From Balneolia bacterium (lineage in GTDB: Bacteria; Bacteroidota; Rhodothermia; Balneolales; Cyclonatronaceae): 35,046 nucleotides of DNA. Below the pieces are notes generated by a model, which saw only the letters and a program-made list of their open reading frames with translations, ran no database searches and was not told the DNA's origin. This document shows positions 1-9,996 of the stretch, piece after piece. The stretch spans positions 1-35,046 of the forward strand of contig PXCK01000005.1 of NCBI GenBank assembly GCA_003566635.1, given 5' to 3'. A program made the position numbers and the translations under genes. Positions within the stretch are counted from its first letter, which is position 1, and every line of letters starts with the position of its first letter.

Positions 1-164
1 CCGTAGGCATGACCGGGTATCATAATCCCGTAATTCATTGCAGGGCAAGAAAAGAAGCAACAAACTCATAACAATTCTACGACTTTTGTAACCTCAAAAC
101 CTTTCGCACCATCCCCCTCGAATTGAATTCGCCTGCTATACACATCAAAACCATCCACTTCGTC

Positions 165-207
165 ATCCCGGAAATGCATTCGGCGAAGCAAATGCATTAT
201 CCGGGAT
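165..207. repeat. Imperfect inverted repeat (atcccggaaatgcatt ... aatgcattatccgggat) in intergenic DNA
   Basis: Arms at 165-180 and 191-207 are complementary apart from one extra base. Confidence 0.6.
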
Positions 208-304
208 CTTCCAGTTGAGAAATGGGGAAGTCGTGTTTAGGGCTGAATGTCCCTAAGAAAAGCTAAGAATCGGCTGCAAAATGGTCTTGACTCAGTACTG
301 TAAG

Positions 305-347
305 ATCCCGCATAGCCCGCTTGCTACGCTTAGCGGTCTTGCGGGAT
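305..347. repeat. Inverted repeat atcccgca ... tgcgggat, intergenic
   Basis: Arms 305-312 and 340-347 are perfectly complementary; same 'atcccg' theme as 165-207. Confidence 0.5.
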
Positions 348-580
348 GACGCTTCGTTATTTTTTTAATTTATAAGTCTTTGCTACCTATTGTTTTATTA
401 ACTAAGCCCCCAAATGCCGTAGGCATGACCCAATATCATAACCCCACGAAGTGAAACCTAGATTACTCAATCATAGCACGTCTTTAAAAAGTTTTTTGGA
501 AAAATAAGTAACCGGATTTGCTAAGTGCCGTAACATCAATATATTCACACATCAATCATTCATAAAAAATATAGTGACTT

Positions 581-1144
581 ATGGAACTTTGGATAATCCT
601 TCTCATCATTTTTGTACCGCTGTTGGTTATTATCTTAATCTACAATAGGCTTGTAGGTTTACGCAATAAAGCACGTAACAGCTTTGCAAATATCGATGCA
701 CAACTAAAAAAACGTTATGACCTAATTCCAAACCTTGTCGCTTCAGTTCAGCAGTATATGCAACATGAAGCAAGTACGCTTCAAAACTTAACCGAGCTGA
801 GGGCAAAAGCAGTTCGTGGTGGACTAACCGACGATCAAAAGGTTGAAGTTGATAACGAAATACGGTCGGTAATGTCGGGGATTATGGTAAATGTTGAAAA
901 TTACCCAGATTTGAAAGCCAGCGAGAACTTCAATCAACTGCAACGTTCCCTAAATGAAGTAGAAGAGCAGCTTGCAGCATCTCGCCGCTCGTACAATATG
1001 GCGGTTACTCAGTACAATACAGCTACAGAGGTTTTCCCAACTTCAATCATTGCCAATCTATTCAATTTCACCCAAAAAGAATTGTTCAAGATTGAAGAAC
1101 GTGAGCGTCAGAATGTAAATGTAAAAGACTTGTTTAAATCCTGA
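581..1144 (+). CDS. lemA: LemA family protein
   Basis: N-terminal TM segment then NSFANIDAQLKKRYDLIPNLVASVQQYMQHE...TELRAKAV, typical LemA; ends LFNFTQKELFKI. Confidence 0.93.
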   Translation: MELWIILLIIFVPLLVIILIYNRLVGLRNKARNSFANIDAQLKKRYDLIPNLVASVQQYMQHEASTLQNLTELRAKAVRGGLTDDQKVEVDNEIRSVMSGIMVNVENYPDLKASENFNQLQRSLNEVEEQLAASRRSYNMAVTQYNTATEVFPTSIIANLFNFTQKELFKIEERERQNVNVKDLFKS

Positions 1145-1149
1145 GTTAG

Positions 1150-2136
1150 ATGAAAACATCACAAGAATTTTGGGCTTTCTACCAAAACAGACTAATAACT
1201 TCTTTAAACGAAGTAGAAGAAAAGAGAAAAGAAAGGCTTAAATACGGTTTAATATTATTTGTTGTCCTGGGTTTGGCTCCATTATATCTGTGGATTATTT
1301 TTAGTGTTTTTGGTAGCTCATTTGCCAAAAGTTGGGATGGAGGTATCGTTTTTTTCATAACGATAATTACTTCGATATTTTCATTTCTGATTAGTTCTCA
1401 ATTACCGGCCTATAAAGCCTATAAACGTTATTACAAAGATCATGTAATTGAACCTATTGTTAAGTTTATCTCATCTGATTTGCAATATGATGCAACCCAT
1501 CATATCTCTAAATATGATTTTGAACGATCAACAATTTTCCCCGGCCGAATAGATAATTTTAACGGTGATGACTATGTTAAAGGGTTTATTGATAAAACTG
1601 CTTTTGAGTTTTCAGAAGTTAAAGCTACACGACGAGAGACATCCGGTTCCGGTAAAAATCGAAGGACAAAAACAGTAACTGTTTTTCAAGGGCTCTTTTT
1701 TAAAGCTGATTTTAATAAAGAATTTTTCGGATCAACTGTGTTGGTTCCAAATTATGTAGGGCGATTTAGTTTCTTAAAAAAAATGGCAGGTGTAGCACGT
1801 CCACAAAAGTATATAGAACTTGAAGACCCGGAGTTAAATAAGCTTTTTAATTGTTATAGTACCGATGATGTGAAAGCGAGATATGTTCTTTCTCCTGCTT
1901 TAATGCAACGTATTGTTCAGTTCAAAAATAAATATCCAAAAAACCAAGTCCATCTTTCTTTTGTTAATGGCACTCTTTTCGTAGCTATAAGTTATTTACA
2001 TAATCTATTTGAAGCACCTTTGTTTAGGTCAGCTATAAATTTTAAACGAATAGAATCCTATTTCGATGATATTCGACTTGTGGTAGAAACTGTAGAAGAC
2101 TTCAACCTAAATACCAGAATCTGGACGAAAGAGTAG
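1150..2136 (+). CDS. DUF3137 domain-containing membrane protein
   Basis: Two N-terminal TM segments, 'FQGLFFKADFNKEFFGSTVLVPN' and 'ELEDPELNKLFNCYSTDDVKARYVLSPALMQRI' as in DUF3137 proteins; directly follows lemA. Confidence 0.85.
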   Translation: MKTSQEFWAFYQNRLITSLNEVEEKRKERLKYGLILFVVLGLAPLYLWIIFSVFGSSFAKSWDGGIVFFITIITSIFSFLISSQLPAYKAYKRYYKDHVIEPIVKFISSDLQYDATHHISKYDFERSTIFPGRIDNFNGDDYVKGFIDKTAFEFSEVKATRRETSGSGKNRRTKTVTVFQGLFFKADFNKEFFGSTVLVPNYVGRFSFLKKMAGVARPQKYIELEDPELNKLFNCYSTDDVKARYVLSPALMQRIVQFKNKYPKNQVHLSFVNGTLFVAISYLHNLFEAPLFRSAINFKRIESYFDDIRLVVETVEDFNLNTRIWTKE

Positions 2137-2174
2137 TTGTAGTAACGGGTGCTTAAAATTTCAGCATAGTTTAA

Positions 2175-2230
2175 CCCGGATTATTCACCAAAAAATTTTC
2201 TTGGTAGCAAGGCGAAGGTGGAAAATCAGC
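2175..2230. repeat. Dispersed intergenic repeat, copy A (56 bp identical to 18273-18328)
   Basis: cccggattattcaccaaaaaattttcttggtagcaaggcgaaggtggaaaatcagc present identically at both sites. Confidence 0.9.
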
Positions 2231-2524
2231 TGGGGGATGTTTCCTGAGTACCCTGAGCATGGTCCTTCGTCTTAAACGCAGCTAATGGGGAAGTCAATTA
2301 GTAACCTCAGTTCAATTATTATTACACTTGATTCACTCTGTTAGGTACTATTTATGCCCTTTAAATAAAAAAATAAGTTCTTTGAGTGATTTGAACCACA
2401 GAGCCCACCTGACGAAGAGTTACTGAATAAGCTAAAATAGTGTAAGTACGGCAGACAGTTTTTGCAGATTTCTTTCCCTTGTAAAATTGGTAAGCCAATT
2501 ACATCCAGCTCTTTTTTAGCCAAG

Positions 2525-2567
2525 CTCTGTGTAACTCAGCGCTTTACTCCGTGACCTCTGTGTTAAA
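2525..2567. repeat. 'ctctgtgtaactc...cctctgtgttaa' type intergenic repeat
   Basis: Two related ctctgtgt motifs; related cacagattaacacagag at about 30937-30953. Confidence 0.4.
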
Positions 2568-2641
2568 AAATAGAGATGGTTAAAAATCGAACTCAGGTTA
2601 GTACTATACCACAATCAAACTTGAGTGCGAAGTGTATTTAT

Positions 2642-3400
2642 CTATATCTCAATCGAAAGCTGATCATAAGCAAGCTTCACATGGTCAGGTAGGCGCTCGG
2701 ATACCTCTTTGTGAACTACATAAGACGATATATGCACGAGATAGGTAATTGGAATTTCAAGTTTTGTAGCAATTTCTACTGCGTCGGGTATAGACAGATG
2801 TGTCGGGTGGTCAGGCGACCATCGTAATCCGTTCAGTACTAATACTTTTGATCCTTTAACTTTTTCAAGCGTTTCATCAGAAATAATTTTCGCATCGGTA
2901 ATGTAAGACAAATCGTTGATCCTAAACCCCATTACGGGCATGTTTATATGATCTACCATTAGAGGGGTGATCGTGCAATCTCTAAATTGAATGGTATCTT
3001 TCATTACCTGCAAATCAAGATCAACAGAACCGGGTGTTTTATTCGGTCCGAACATATAGTCGAATTTTCGTCGGATGGTTTTAACACAACCTTCGGTGGT
3101 GTAGGTGGGGATGGCTTTCCCACGGGTGAAACAGTAAGGACGCAAATCATCCAATCCGGCGATATGGTCGGTATGCTCGTGAGTCAATAAGAGGAGGTCA
3201 ATTGCACCAATACCTGAGCGAAGGGTTTGAAGGCGGAATTCCGGCCCTGTATCAATTACAATAGATGTTTCTTTAGTTTGTACCCAGGCGGAGGTTCGGT
3301 ATCGATTATCGCGAAAATCCAATGCACGGTTTTCAAAACCAAACCCACCGGCAACCGGTACTCCCATCGATGTTCCTGTACCCAAAAATGTTAATCGCAT
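2642..3400 (-). CDS. MBL-fold metallo-hydrolase (PhnP/RNase Z-like)
   Basis: MRLTFLGTGTSMGVPV ... LLLTHEHTDHIAGLDDLRPYC, metal-binding HxHxDH motif. Confidence 0.92.
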   Translation of the reverse strand: MRLTFLGTGTSMGVPVAGGFGFENRALDFRDNRYRTSAWVQTKETSIVIDTGPEFRLQTLRSGIGAIDLLLLTHEHTDHIAGLDDLRPYCFTRGKAIPTYTTEGCVKTIRRKFDYMFGPNKTPGSVDLDLQVMKDTIQFRDCTITPLMVDHINMPVMGFRINDLSYITDAKIISDETLEKVKGSKVLVLNGLRWSPDHPTHLSIPDAVEIATKLEIPITYLVHISSYVVHKEVSERLPDHVKLAYDQLSIEI

Positions 3401-3706
3401 TTAATCATCCTCAGTGGTGAACAGATCCGCATTTTTTCGTTCTGATAATTCAAACTCTGCCCATTTATTTTCAAGTTCGCGCCGGGTTGCAGGCTTCATA
3501 AAGATATCATCAAGTTGTTGATCTTTAAGAAACCGAGCTAAAAAGCCCGCTTGTACATCAGGTGGGTGGTTTTTATTAATCATAACAAGTCTGGTACCAC
3601 TTACCACACAAAAACCGCCGCGAAAACTTCCACGTTCTTTTCTAACTTTATATCCTAACTGTTCAGTGATTTCTTCGAGTTCTAAAAAAAACTTTTCTGG
3701 TTTCAT
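3401..3706 (-). CDS. Conserved hypothetical protein
   Basis: 101-aa ORF adjoining the MBL hydrolase and next gene with 0-3 bp gaps; operon-like packing. Confidence 0.75.
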   Translation of the reverse strand: MKPEKFFLELEEITEQLGYKVRKERGSFRGGFCVVSGTRLVMINKNHPPDVQAGFLARFLKDQQLDDIFMKPATRRELENKWAEFELSERKNADLFTTEDD

Positions 3707-3709
3707 ACA

Positions 3710-4447
3710 TCAAAAAGTAAATCCGGCAACTATTGAAATAGATGAATAATCATATTTGAAGCGTTCATTGGTGTTGTCAAATCTTGAATAGCGTAGGTCA
3801 AAACCGGCAACGAGTCCGAATCTCTGAATCAGATTATCAGCGTAAATCCTAAATTGTTGATATAGCTTGTAAGAAGCGCCTCCACCGGCACCAAGAGACC
3901 CTGTTGTGTACCCTATTGCTATTGTAGATCTTGAAGCAATACGTGCATTGTTTCCCGCTCTGACCAACATATTTAAGCCTGTTCCTAAGTAGACAGAGCT
4001 TTGTGAAAATTCGGCCGCTGTATTAGCAGTTTCACTTGTTCTAACCAACGCATAATCGGTACTTAACATTAATGGAATAGCCATAGTAAAACGTTCTCTT
4101 CTTAATATGGGGTAAAGTGTTTCCAGATTAGCCCCTATTAGGGTTGCTCTTACATCCTCATCATCACCTAAATTATTCCCTAAAGCAGCATATAGTTGAA
4201 TAAGAGGAGATTCATAGCGAACACCAAATAAATTTCCTGAAAAATTATACCGATCATTATTTACATTGTCTCCTTCGGTAAGATCACCAAAGTAATTAAA
4301 ATCAGCAAAGTCTGTAAATCCCACAATTGCATTAATTGGTGTTCCCGGAGTGGAACGGTCTGTACTACTTTGAACCGAAAACATTTGCGCATGTGCACTA
4401 ATGCAAACAAATAAAAAGGTCGTTAAAAAAAGAAGTGTAACTTTCAT
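3710..4447 (-). CDS. Secreted/outer-membrane beta-barrel-like hypothetical protein
   Basis: Signal peptide MKVTLLFLTTFLFVCISAHAQ, alternating beta pattern, C-terminal aromatic (AGFTF). Confidence 0.75.
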   Translation of the reverse strand: MKVTLLFLTTFLFVCISAHAQMFSVQSSTDRSTPGTPINAIVGFTDFADFNYFGDLTEGDNVNNDRYNFSGNLFGVRYESPLIQLYAALGNNLGDDEDVRATLIGANLETLYPILRRERFTMAIPLMLSTDYALVRTSETANTAAEFSQSSVYLGTGLNMLVRAGNNARIASRSTIAIGYTTGSLGAGGGASYKLYQQFRIYADNLIQRFGLVAGFDLRYSRFDNTNERFKYDYSSISIVAGFTF

Positions 4448-4529
4448 GCGTAGAATTTAAAACTTTAATATGGAACGAATCCTAAATTATTTAAATTTGA
4501 GTATTCAAAATAACCAAACTTACTGACTT

Positions 4530-5078
4530 ATGATTCATTTATTGTTCTTACTATTCATATCCGCTATGTTAAACCAAAATCCAGAGACTTCTGTTCACAA
4601 TTTTGCTGTACCTTCGCTAATGGGTCAAGACACAATTAAGCTATCTTCTTACGAAGGAAAGGTGCTTCTTATTGTAAATACTGCTTCAAAGTGTGGGTTT
4701 ACCAGACAATATGAGGGCTTGCAAAATTTACATGAAAAATTTGAAGGCGCCGGTTTTGCTGTAATTGGTTTTCCGGCTGCTAATTTTGGAGGGCAGGAGT
4801 TTGATGATGATTCTGAAATCGCTGAATTTTGTGAGGTAAACTTCGGTGTTACGTTCCCGCTATCGTCAAGAGTTTCTGTTAGGGGTGATGATAAACATGA
4901 GCTTTTTGAAATGTTAACCAATCTTCCAAACCCTGACTTTACAGGTGATATTAACTGGAATTTCGAAAAGTTTCTAATTGATCAAAATGGAAATTTAGTA
5001 CGACGCTTTAGAAGTAACGTTGAGCCAGAGTCAGAGGAGTTAATTGGAGCAATTGAAAGCCTTTTGGCTGCTGAGTAG
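4530..5078 (+). CDS. Glutathione peroxidase family protein
   Basis: LLIVNTASKCGFTRQYEGLQNLHEKF ... GFPAANFGGQE ... INWNFEKFLID. Confidence 0.95.
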   Translation: MIHLLFLLFISAMLNQNPETSVHNFAVPSLMGQDTIKLSSYEGKVLLIVNTASKCGFTRQYEGLQNLHEKFEGAGFAVIGFPAANFGGQEFDDDSEIAEFCEVNFGVTFPLSSRVSVRGDDKHELFEMLTNLPNPDFTGDINWNFEKFLIDQNGNLVRRFRSNVEPESEELIGAIESLLAAE

Positions 5079-5102
5079 GTAATATCTTAATTGTGATTTT
5101 TT

Positions 5103-5138
5103 TTAAGGTCTGGACTTTAATGGTTCAGGCCTTTTTTT
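5103..5138 (+). terminator. Rho-independent terminator after glutathione peroxidase
   Basis: aaggtctggac...gttcaggcctt hairpin (with G-U pairs) followed by ttttttt. Confidence 0.65.
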
Positions 5139-5586
5139 ATGATATCGTTTACGCTTGTTATCATATTTTTATTAGGTTTTATTAGTACCGTTTTAGTCTT
5201 TTAAATACAGATTTATACTTAGTGATTTTGGGTTAAAAAAACTTTAAGCAGACATATTTAAATAACTGGAAAATCAATATGTTGGACAAAGTGGGATACT
5301 CATAATGTGATGATATGTCAACGTCAACCGGAATTACGTCATTAAAATTGAACTACAGTGGGTCAGTACAGTTTTACAGCAAATAGAAGGGTTAAAGATG
5401 ACTTCAACCTCAATTAAGAGGAGATTTAATGAAGTAATTTTGATCGAAAAAGGTCCGTTATACGCTAATTTAATCGCTGCTATGCGAATATTTTGAGGAA
5501 GATGAAATGAAGCTGAGAATATTATGTTATAACTTACCAAGAGAATTAAGTGTCGATGTAAACTTATACGTAATTGGAGGTACCCT

Positions 5587-7545
5587 ATGAAAAAGACAAG
5601 TACCCCTGACCATATCGTAGCCATAGGCGCATCAGCCGGAGGGTTGGAAGCTCTGCAACAACTACTGAGAAATCTGCCTGAGCTTAAGAAAACGGCCATT
5701 ATTATTGCGCAGCATTTAAGTCCTACGCATAAAAGCCATCTGGTTGACTTGCTAAGTCGTGTAACAAAGCTTACCGTTTTAGAAGCAAAAAATGGGCTTA
5801 AGCTTTCCTCTAATCACATTTATATTACTCCACCGGATGCAGAAATTTCTGTTGAAAAACAAAAAATTATCCTCAAAAAACCGGAATCTTCAATTGGGCC
5901 AAAGCCAAGTGTAGATGTTTTATTCCAATCTATTTCCAAAATTCCGGATATCAAAATTACGGCTATAATTCTATCCGGTACGGGCAAAGATGGGGCAGAA
6001 GGGTTAAAGGTTTTAGATAAGAACAGATCCTTTATAATGGTACAGGATTTGGCATCAGCAAAATACGATGGCATGCCTGCTTCGGCTTTGGATACGGGCT
6101 TGGTTGATACTATTCTGACACCAGATAAGATGGGTGAAGAAATTCTTCGGTTCGTTGAAAATGGATTGACAGCTAAGAAAAATAAGCCTGAGGAAGAGCA
6201 TAAGAATGAGGGGCAATTTGAAAAGATACTTGAAGTTCTGTCTAATCGAACAGGTACAGATTTTACGCATTATAAAAGAGCGACATTACTGCGACGCCTT
6301 GAAAAAAGGATGCAGCAGCTGAAAATAAGAGATATAGATAGTTATCTGTCCTACCTTAAAAAGCATCCGGATGAAGTATCCATCATGTTTAACATGATAC
6401 TGATTGGAGTAACACAGTTTTTCAGAGACAGCGAGGCTTTTGATGCACTTAAGAATGCACTAAAAAAAGTGCTGGACGATAAAGGTGAAGATGAATCCAT
6501 TCGAATTTGGGTTCCTGGTTGTTCTACAGGAGAAGAAGCCTATTCTATTTCAATGATATTGGATATGCTTAGCGCGGAAAAACCGCAACGAAATATCCAG
6601 ATATTTGCTACAGATATAGATGAAAGAGCTATTCAATTTGCCAGATTAGGCAAATACACCAAAGATAGTCTTAAAGGGTTACCTGAAGAAATTATAAGCC
6701 GCTATTTTAAGAAAAATGGGAAATATTACGAAGTAGATAAATTTCTAAGAAGCCGTGTGTTATTCTCCAAGCATGACCTCACCCAACACCCACCATTTTT
6801 ACGATTGGATTTAATTTCTTGTAGAAACCTTCTCATATACTTTGATATCAAATTGCAACAGTATGTGCTACCTGTTTTTCACTATGCTTTAGAGCCGGGT
6901 GGGCTGTTATTTTTGGGTAAATCAGAAACGGTAGGGCAATTTACAGCTCTCTTTTCCACATTAGATTCGGTGAGTAAAATATACAAGCGTAAAGCCGGTA
7001 AAAGTATTCATGAGGTTCGTTTTTCTGCATTTCGCCCTAAAATTTTCAAGCCACAAAGAACTGCGCCTACAGTTTCAGACTACGAAACCACTCTGGAACA
7101 GCAAATTAAAGAGACACTCTTTAAGACCTATGAAAACCCCTTTGTTATTATAGACAGTGAGTATGAAATAAAGGAAGTCTTTGGGGACGTGCGCCTGTTT
7201 GTAAGCCTAAAGCCGGGTAATATTCAGGTGAATCTAATCAATATGGTTAACCCTGAATTGAAAATTGAACTCAGGAGGTTACTCGCTGAAATTAGCCTCA
7301 ATGGGCAGAATGTACGGGGAGAAATCAAAAAGTTTAACCTTTATGAAAAAGATTACTTTGTTCGCTTATCGGTTCGCATAATACCATCAGATGCCGACTC
7401 AAGCGGTCTTTATATGGTAATTTTTGAACAATTAGATATTGAAAAGTTTATTACCAAAAGTGAGTCGCGCTCTACTTCTCATTCCGCTAATGTAGAGATT
7501 CAGGATTTGGAACGAGAGTTAGAGGCTACAAAAGAACAATTGTAA
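5587..7545 (+). CDS. CheB-CheR fusion (methylesterase + methyltransferase + PAS), N-terminal part of an interrupted hybrid sensor kinase
   Basis: CheB motifs GASAGGLEAL, AQHLSPTHKSHL, SGTGKDGAEG; CheR SAM motif VPGCSTGEEAYSISM; ends at in-frame TAA 7543-7545 within ...LEATKEQL*TYIEELETSNEEL. Confidence 0.93.
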   Translation: MKKTSTPDHIVAIGASAGGLEALQQLLRNLPELKKTAIIIAQHLSPTHKSHLVDLLSRVTKLTVLEAKNGLKLSSNHIYITPPDAEISVEKQKIILKKPESSIGPKPSVDVLFQSISKIPDIKITAIILSGTGKDGAEGLKVLDKNRSFIMVQDLASAKYDGMPASALDTGLVDTILTPDKMGEEILRFVENGLTAKKNKPEEEHKNEGQFEKILEVLSNRTGTDFTHYKRATLLRRLEKRMQQLKIRDIDSYLSYLKKHPDEVSIMFNMILIGVTQFFRDSEAFDALKNALKKVLDDKGEDESIRIWVPGCSTGEEAYSISMILDMLSAEKPQRNIQIFATDIDERAIQFARLGKYTKDSLKGLPEEIISRYFKKNGKYYEVDKFLRSRVLFSKHDLTQHPPFLRLDLISCRNLLIYFDIKLQQYVLPVFHYALEPGGLLFLGKSETVGQFTALFSTLDSVSKIYKRKAGKSIHEVRFSAFRPKIFKPQRTAPTVSDYETTLEQQIKETLFKTYENPFVIIDSEYEIKEVFGDVRLFVSLKPGNIQVNLINMVNPELKIELRRLLAEISLNGQNVRGEIKKFNLYEKDYFVRLSVRIIPSDADSSGLYMVIFEQLDIEKFITKSESRSTSHSANVEIQDLERELEATKEQL

Positions 7546-7554
7546 ACTTACATT

Positions 7555-7680
7555 GAAGAACTGGAAACCAGCAATGAAGAATTGCAATCGCTCAATGAAG
7601 AACTGCAAAGTACAAACGAAGAACTCCAAAGCAGCAATGAAGAATTAGAAACTACGAACGAAGAATTACAGAGCAGTAAC
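7555..7680 (+). repeat. 21-bp (heptad) tandem repeat encoding EEL(E/Q)(T/S)xN coiled coil
   Basis: Six consecutive 21-nt units: EELETSN EELQSLN EELQSTN EELQSSN EELETTN EELQSSN. Confidence 0.85.
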
Positions 7681-9996
7681 GAAGAAATTCAAATCACCTA
7701 TGCCGAACTTAAGGAAACCCATGAAGTTCTGGCGAAAAAAGAGGAATTATTAAAAACAGAGCAAGCGTATTCGAGGGCATTGTTATCCAATACGTTACAG
7801 GGATTTGTTTTAATAGATAACAATTATCAGGTATTAGATTATAATAGCAGAGCCAATGAAATTCTTGGAAGAATAAGTAAGCATGCTGTAAGAAAAAGAT
7901 CACAATTTCTTGATTCTGTTCCGGAAAAGGATGTTGCAGAAATGCTTATAACCTTTAAAGAGTGTTTTAAAGGTTCGAAAGAACATGTAGAAGATGTAAT
8001 TCTGCTAAAAACTCTTGATGAACAGGATTTATGGCTATCCTTTAGCGTTAATCCCGTTATAAATTCTAATGGGAAAGTTGTATCACTGGCAATTGGTCTT
8101 TTGGATATTACAAGCCAGAAAATATATCAAAAAGAACTTGAGAGTCTTAATCGAAGACAAGAAACCTTGTTAAATGCTCAAACTCATTATGTATTACGTA
8201 CTGACATGGAAGGGCGGCATACGTATTGGAATCAAATTTTTGAAGAAGATTATGGTTGGTTATATAAAGATGGAAAAATCGATGGTACCGATAGCTTAAT
8301 CTCCATCAGTGGGCACGATCATCATAAGGCATTTAAAGCTGTAGAAGAATGTGTTGCGGAGCCAGGTAAAGTCGTTAAAGTGGAGTTAGATAAACCGGCG
8401 AAGGAAGGTGGTGTAAGAACAACTCTCTGGGAGTTTATGTGTCTTACGGATGAAAACGGGCAGCCATCTGAAATGCAATGCATGGGTATAGAAATTACTT
8501 TACTCAAGGAATTACGAAAGAGTGAAACTCAGTTTAGAACATTATTTGACGATGCTCCCGTCTCCATTTTAGTTCATGACAGAGAGACCGGCGAAATTTT
8601 AGATGCAAATGGAATAGCATGGAAGTCGTATGGCTTTGATAGCCTTAAAGAACTAAAGGAAAATGATTTTTGGCTGGAACCTCCTTACTCCTTTAAAGAG
8701 GCTAAAGAAAAGATGGATGAAGCGGTTCGCGAAGGATATACTCAGTTTGAATGGAAGTCGAAAAATGTAAATGGAGAAGTTTTCTGGGAATTGGTTACCC
8801 TTAGGCCTATTACCATCAATGAAGAAGAGCAAATATTATCGGTTGCGATAGATATAACCGAAAAAAAGGCGATTGAAGAATCTCTTAAGGATAATGAGCT
8901 GCAACTTCTTAACACTAATTCGTTATTAGAATATGTGATTGAACATACCAATAGTGCAGTAGCCATACTTGACGACAAGCTGCATTTTGTTTATGTAAGC
9001 GAACGGTTCAAAAAAGATTTTCAGGTACAAGATGAGACGATAATTGGAAGGCACCACTACGATGTATTCCCGGATTTGCCACAAAAATGGAGAGATGTGC
9101 ATGCACGTGCCTTGAAAGGCGAAGTATTACATGCGGATGCAGATCCATACGTGCGAGATAGTGGAGAAGAATTGTTTACAAGGTGGGAATGTCGCCCATG
9201 GTATAAGTCTGGTGACCAAATCGGAGGCATAGTTTTATACACTGCTGTAATAACAGATGAAATTCTAAGAGAAAGAGAGCTCAAAAAATTATCCACTGCA
9301 GTTACACAAAACCCGGCCAGTGTTGTTATAACAGACATAGATGGCACAATTGAATATGTGAATCCTAAATTTTCTGAATTAACCGGATATACTCAGGAAG
9401 AGGCCATTGGTAAAAATCCACGAATATTAAAATCAGGATTTCAACCTAAAGCTCTCTACGAAAAATTATGGGATACCATATCTAATGGCAAAATTTGGCG
9501 TGGTGAATTACTAAATAAGAAAAAAAATGGAGAATACTACTGGGAATTTGCCACAATGGCGCCCATTTTTGGCAAAGATGGTATCATAAAAAACTATCTG
9601 GCAATAAAACAAGATATAAGCGAACAAAAAAAATCTCAAAAAGAAGCAGAGCGTTTTAAAGCAATAGCAGAAGAATCTGAATTTGGTTTGGCTGTAGCAA
9701 ACCTGCAGGGTGAGATTATTTATATCAATAATTTCTTTGCCCGCATACACGGATTCGAGCCTGAAGCATTGAAAGGGAAGCATTTGTCTATCTTCCACAC
9801 AGAAGAGCAAATGGAGCGGGTGCAAATGTTACATAATCAACTCTTTAATGATGGGTATTACCAACCGGCTGAAGTAGAACATGTGAACCAAGCTGGGCAT
9901 ACATTTTCGATGTTAATGAGTGGGGTCTTACTAAAAGATGAATTTGGTGAACCGGAATTTATAGCTGCTTCAGGAAGAACAACCCGAAATGTATGA
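7582..9996 (+). CDS. Multi-PAS sensor segment, same frame as the CheB-CheR ORF (central part of the interrupted kinase)
   Basis: Several PAS repeats (e.g. ITDIDGTIEYVNPKFSELTGYTQEEAIGKNPRILKSG; VANLQGEIIYINNFFARIHGFEPEALKGK). ORF-track start is TTG inside the coiled coil, so probably not a genuine start. Confidence 0.85.
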   Translation: MQSLNEELQSTNEELQSSNEELETTNEELQSSNEEIQITYAELKETHEVLAKKEELLKTEQAYSRALLSNTLQGFVLIDNNYQVLDYNSRANEILGRISKHAVRKRSQFLDSVPEKDVAEMLITFKECFKGSKEHVEDVILLKTLDEQDLWLSFSVNPVINSNGKVVSLAIGLLDITSQKIYQKELESLNRRQETLLNAQTHYVLRTDMEGRHTYWNQIFEEDYGWLYKDGKIDGTDSLISISGHDHHKAFKAVEECVAEPGKVVKVELDKPAKEGGVRTTLWEFMCLTDENGQPSEMQCMGIEITLLKELRKSETQFRTLFDDAPVSILVHDRETGEILDANGIAWKSYGFDSLKELKENDFWLEPPYSFKEAKEKMDEAVREGYTQFEWKSKNVNGEVFWELVTLRPITINEEEQILSVAIDITEKKAIEESLKDNELQLLNTNSLLEYVIEHTNSAVAILDDKLHFVYVSERFKKDFQVQDETIIGRHHYDVFPDLPQKWRDVHARALKGEVLHADADPYVRDSGEELFTRWECRPWYKSGDQIGGIVLYTAVITDEILRERELKKLSTAVTQNPASVVITDIDGTIEYVNPKFSELTGYTQEEAIGKNPRILKSGFQPKALYEKLWDTISNGKIWRGELLNKKKNGEYYWEFATMAPIFGKDGIIKNYLAIKQDISEQKKSQKEAERFKAIAEESEFGLAVANLQGEIIYINNFFARIHGFEPEALKGKHLSIFHTEEQMERVQMLHNQLFNDGYYQPAEVEHVNQAGHTFSMLMSGVLLKDEFGEPEFIAASGRTTRNV

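Noticed and set aside
2341-2523. 60-aa minus-strand ORF
   Set aside because: Sits in repeat-containing intergenic DNA, biased composition, no recognisable domain
4649-4921. Antisense ORF within glutathione peroxidase
   Set aside because: Shadow frame of a well-supported gene
5190-5586. Long leader before the CheB-CheR ORF with small ORFs (e.g. MTSTSIKRRFNEVILIEKGPLYANLIAAMRIF)
   Set aside because: No recognisable similarity or strong structure by eye; could be an untranslated leader, but nothing to support a specific call
5334-5699. 121-aa minus-strand ORF overlapping the CheB start
   Set aside because: Antisense to a clear CheB N-terminus, no coding signature
9511-9825. Antisense ORF with cysteine/phenylalanine-rich protein
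   Set aside because: Antisense shadow of the PAS coding region
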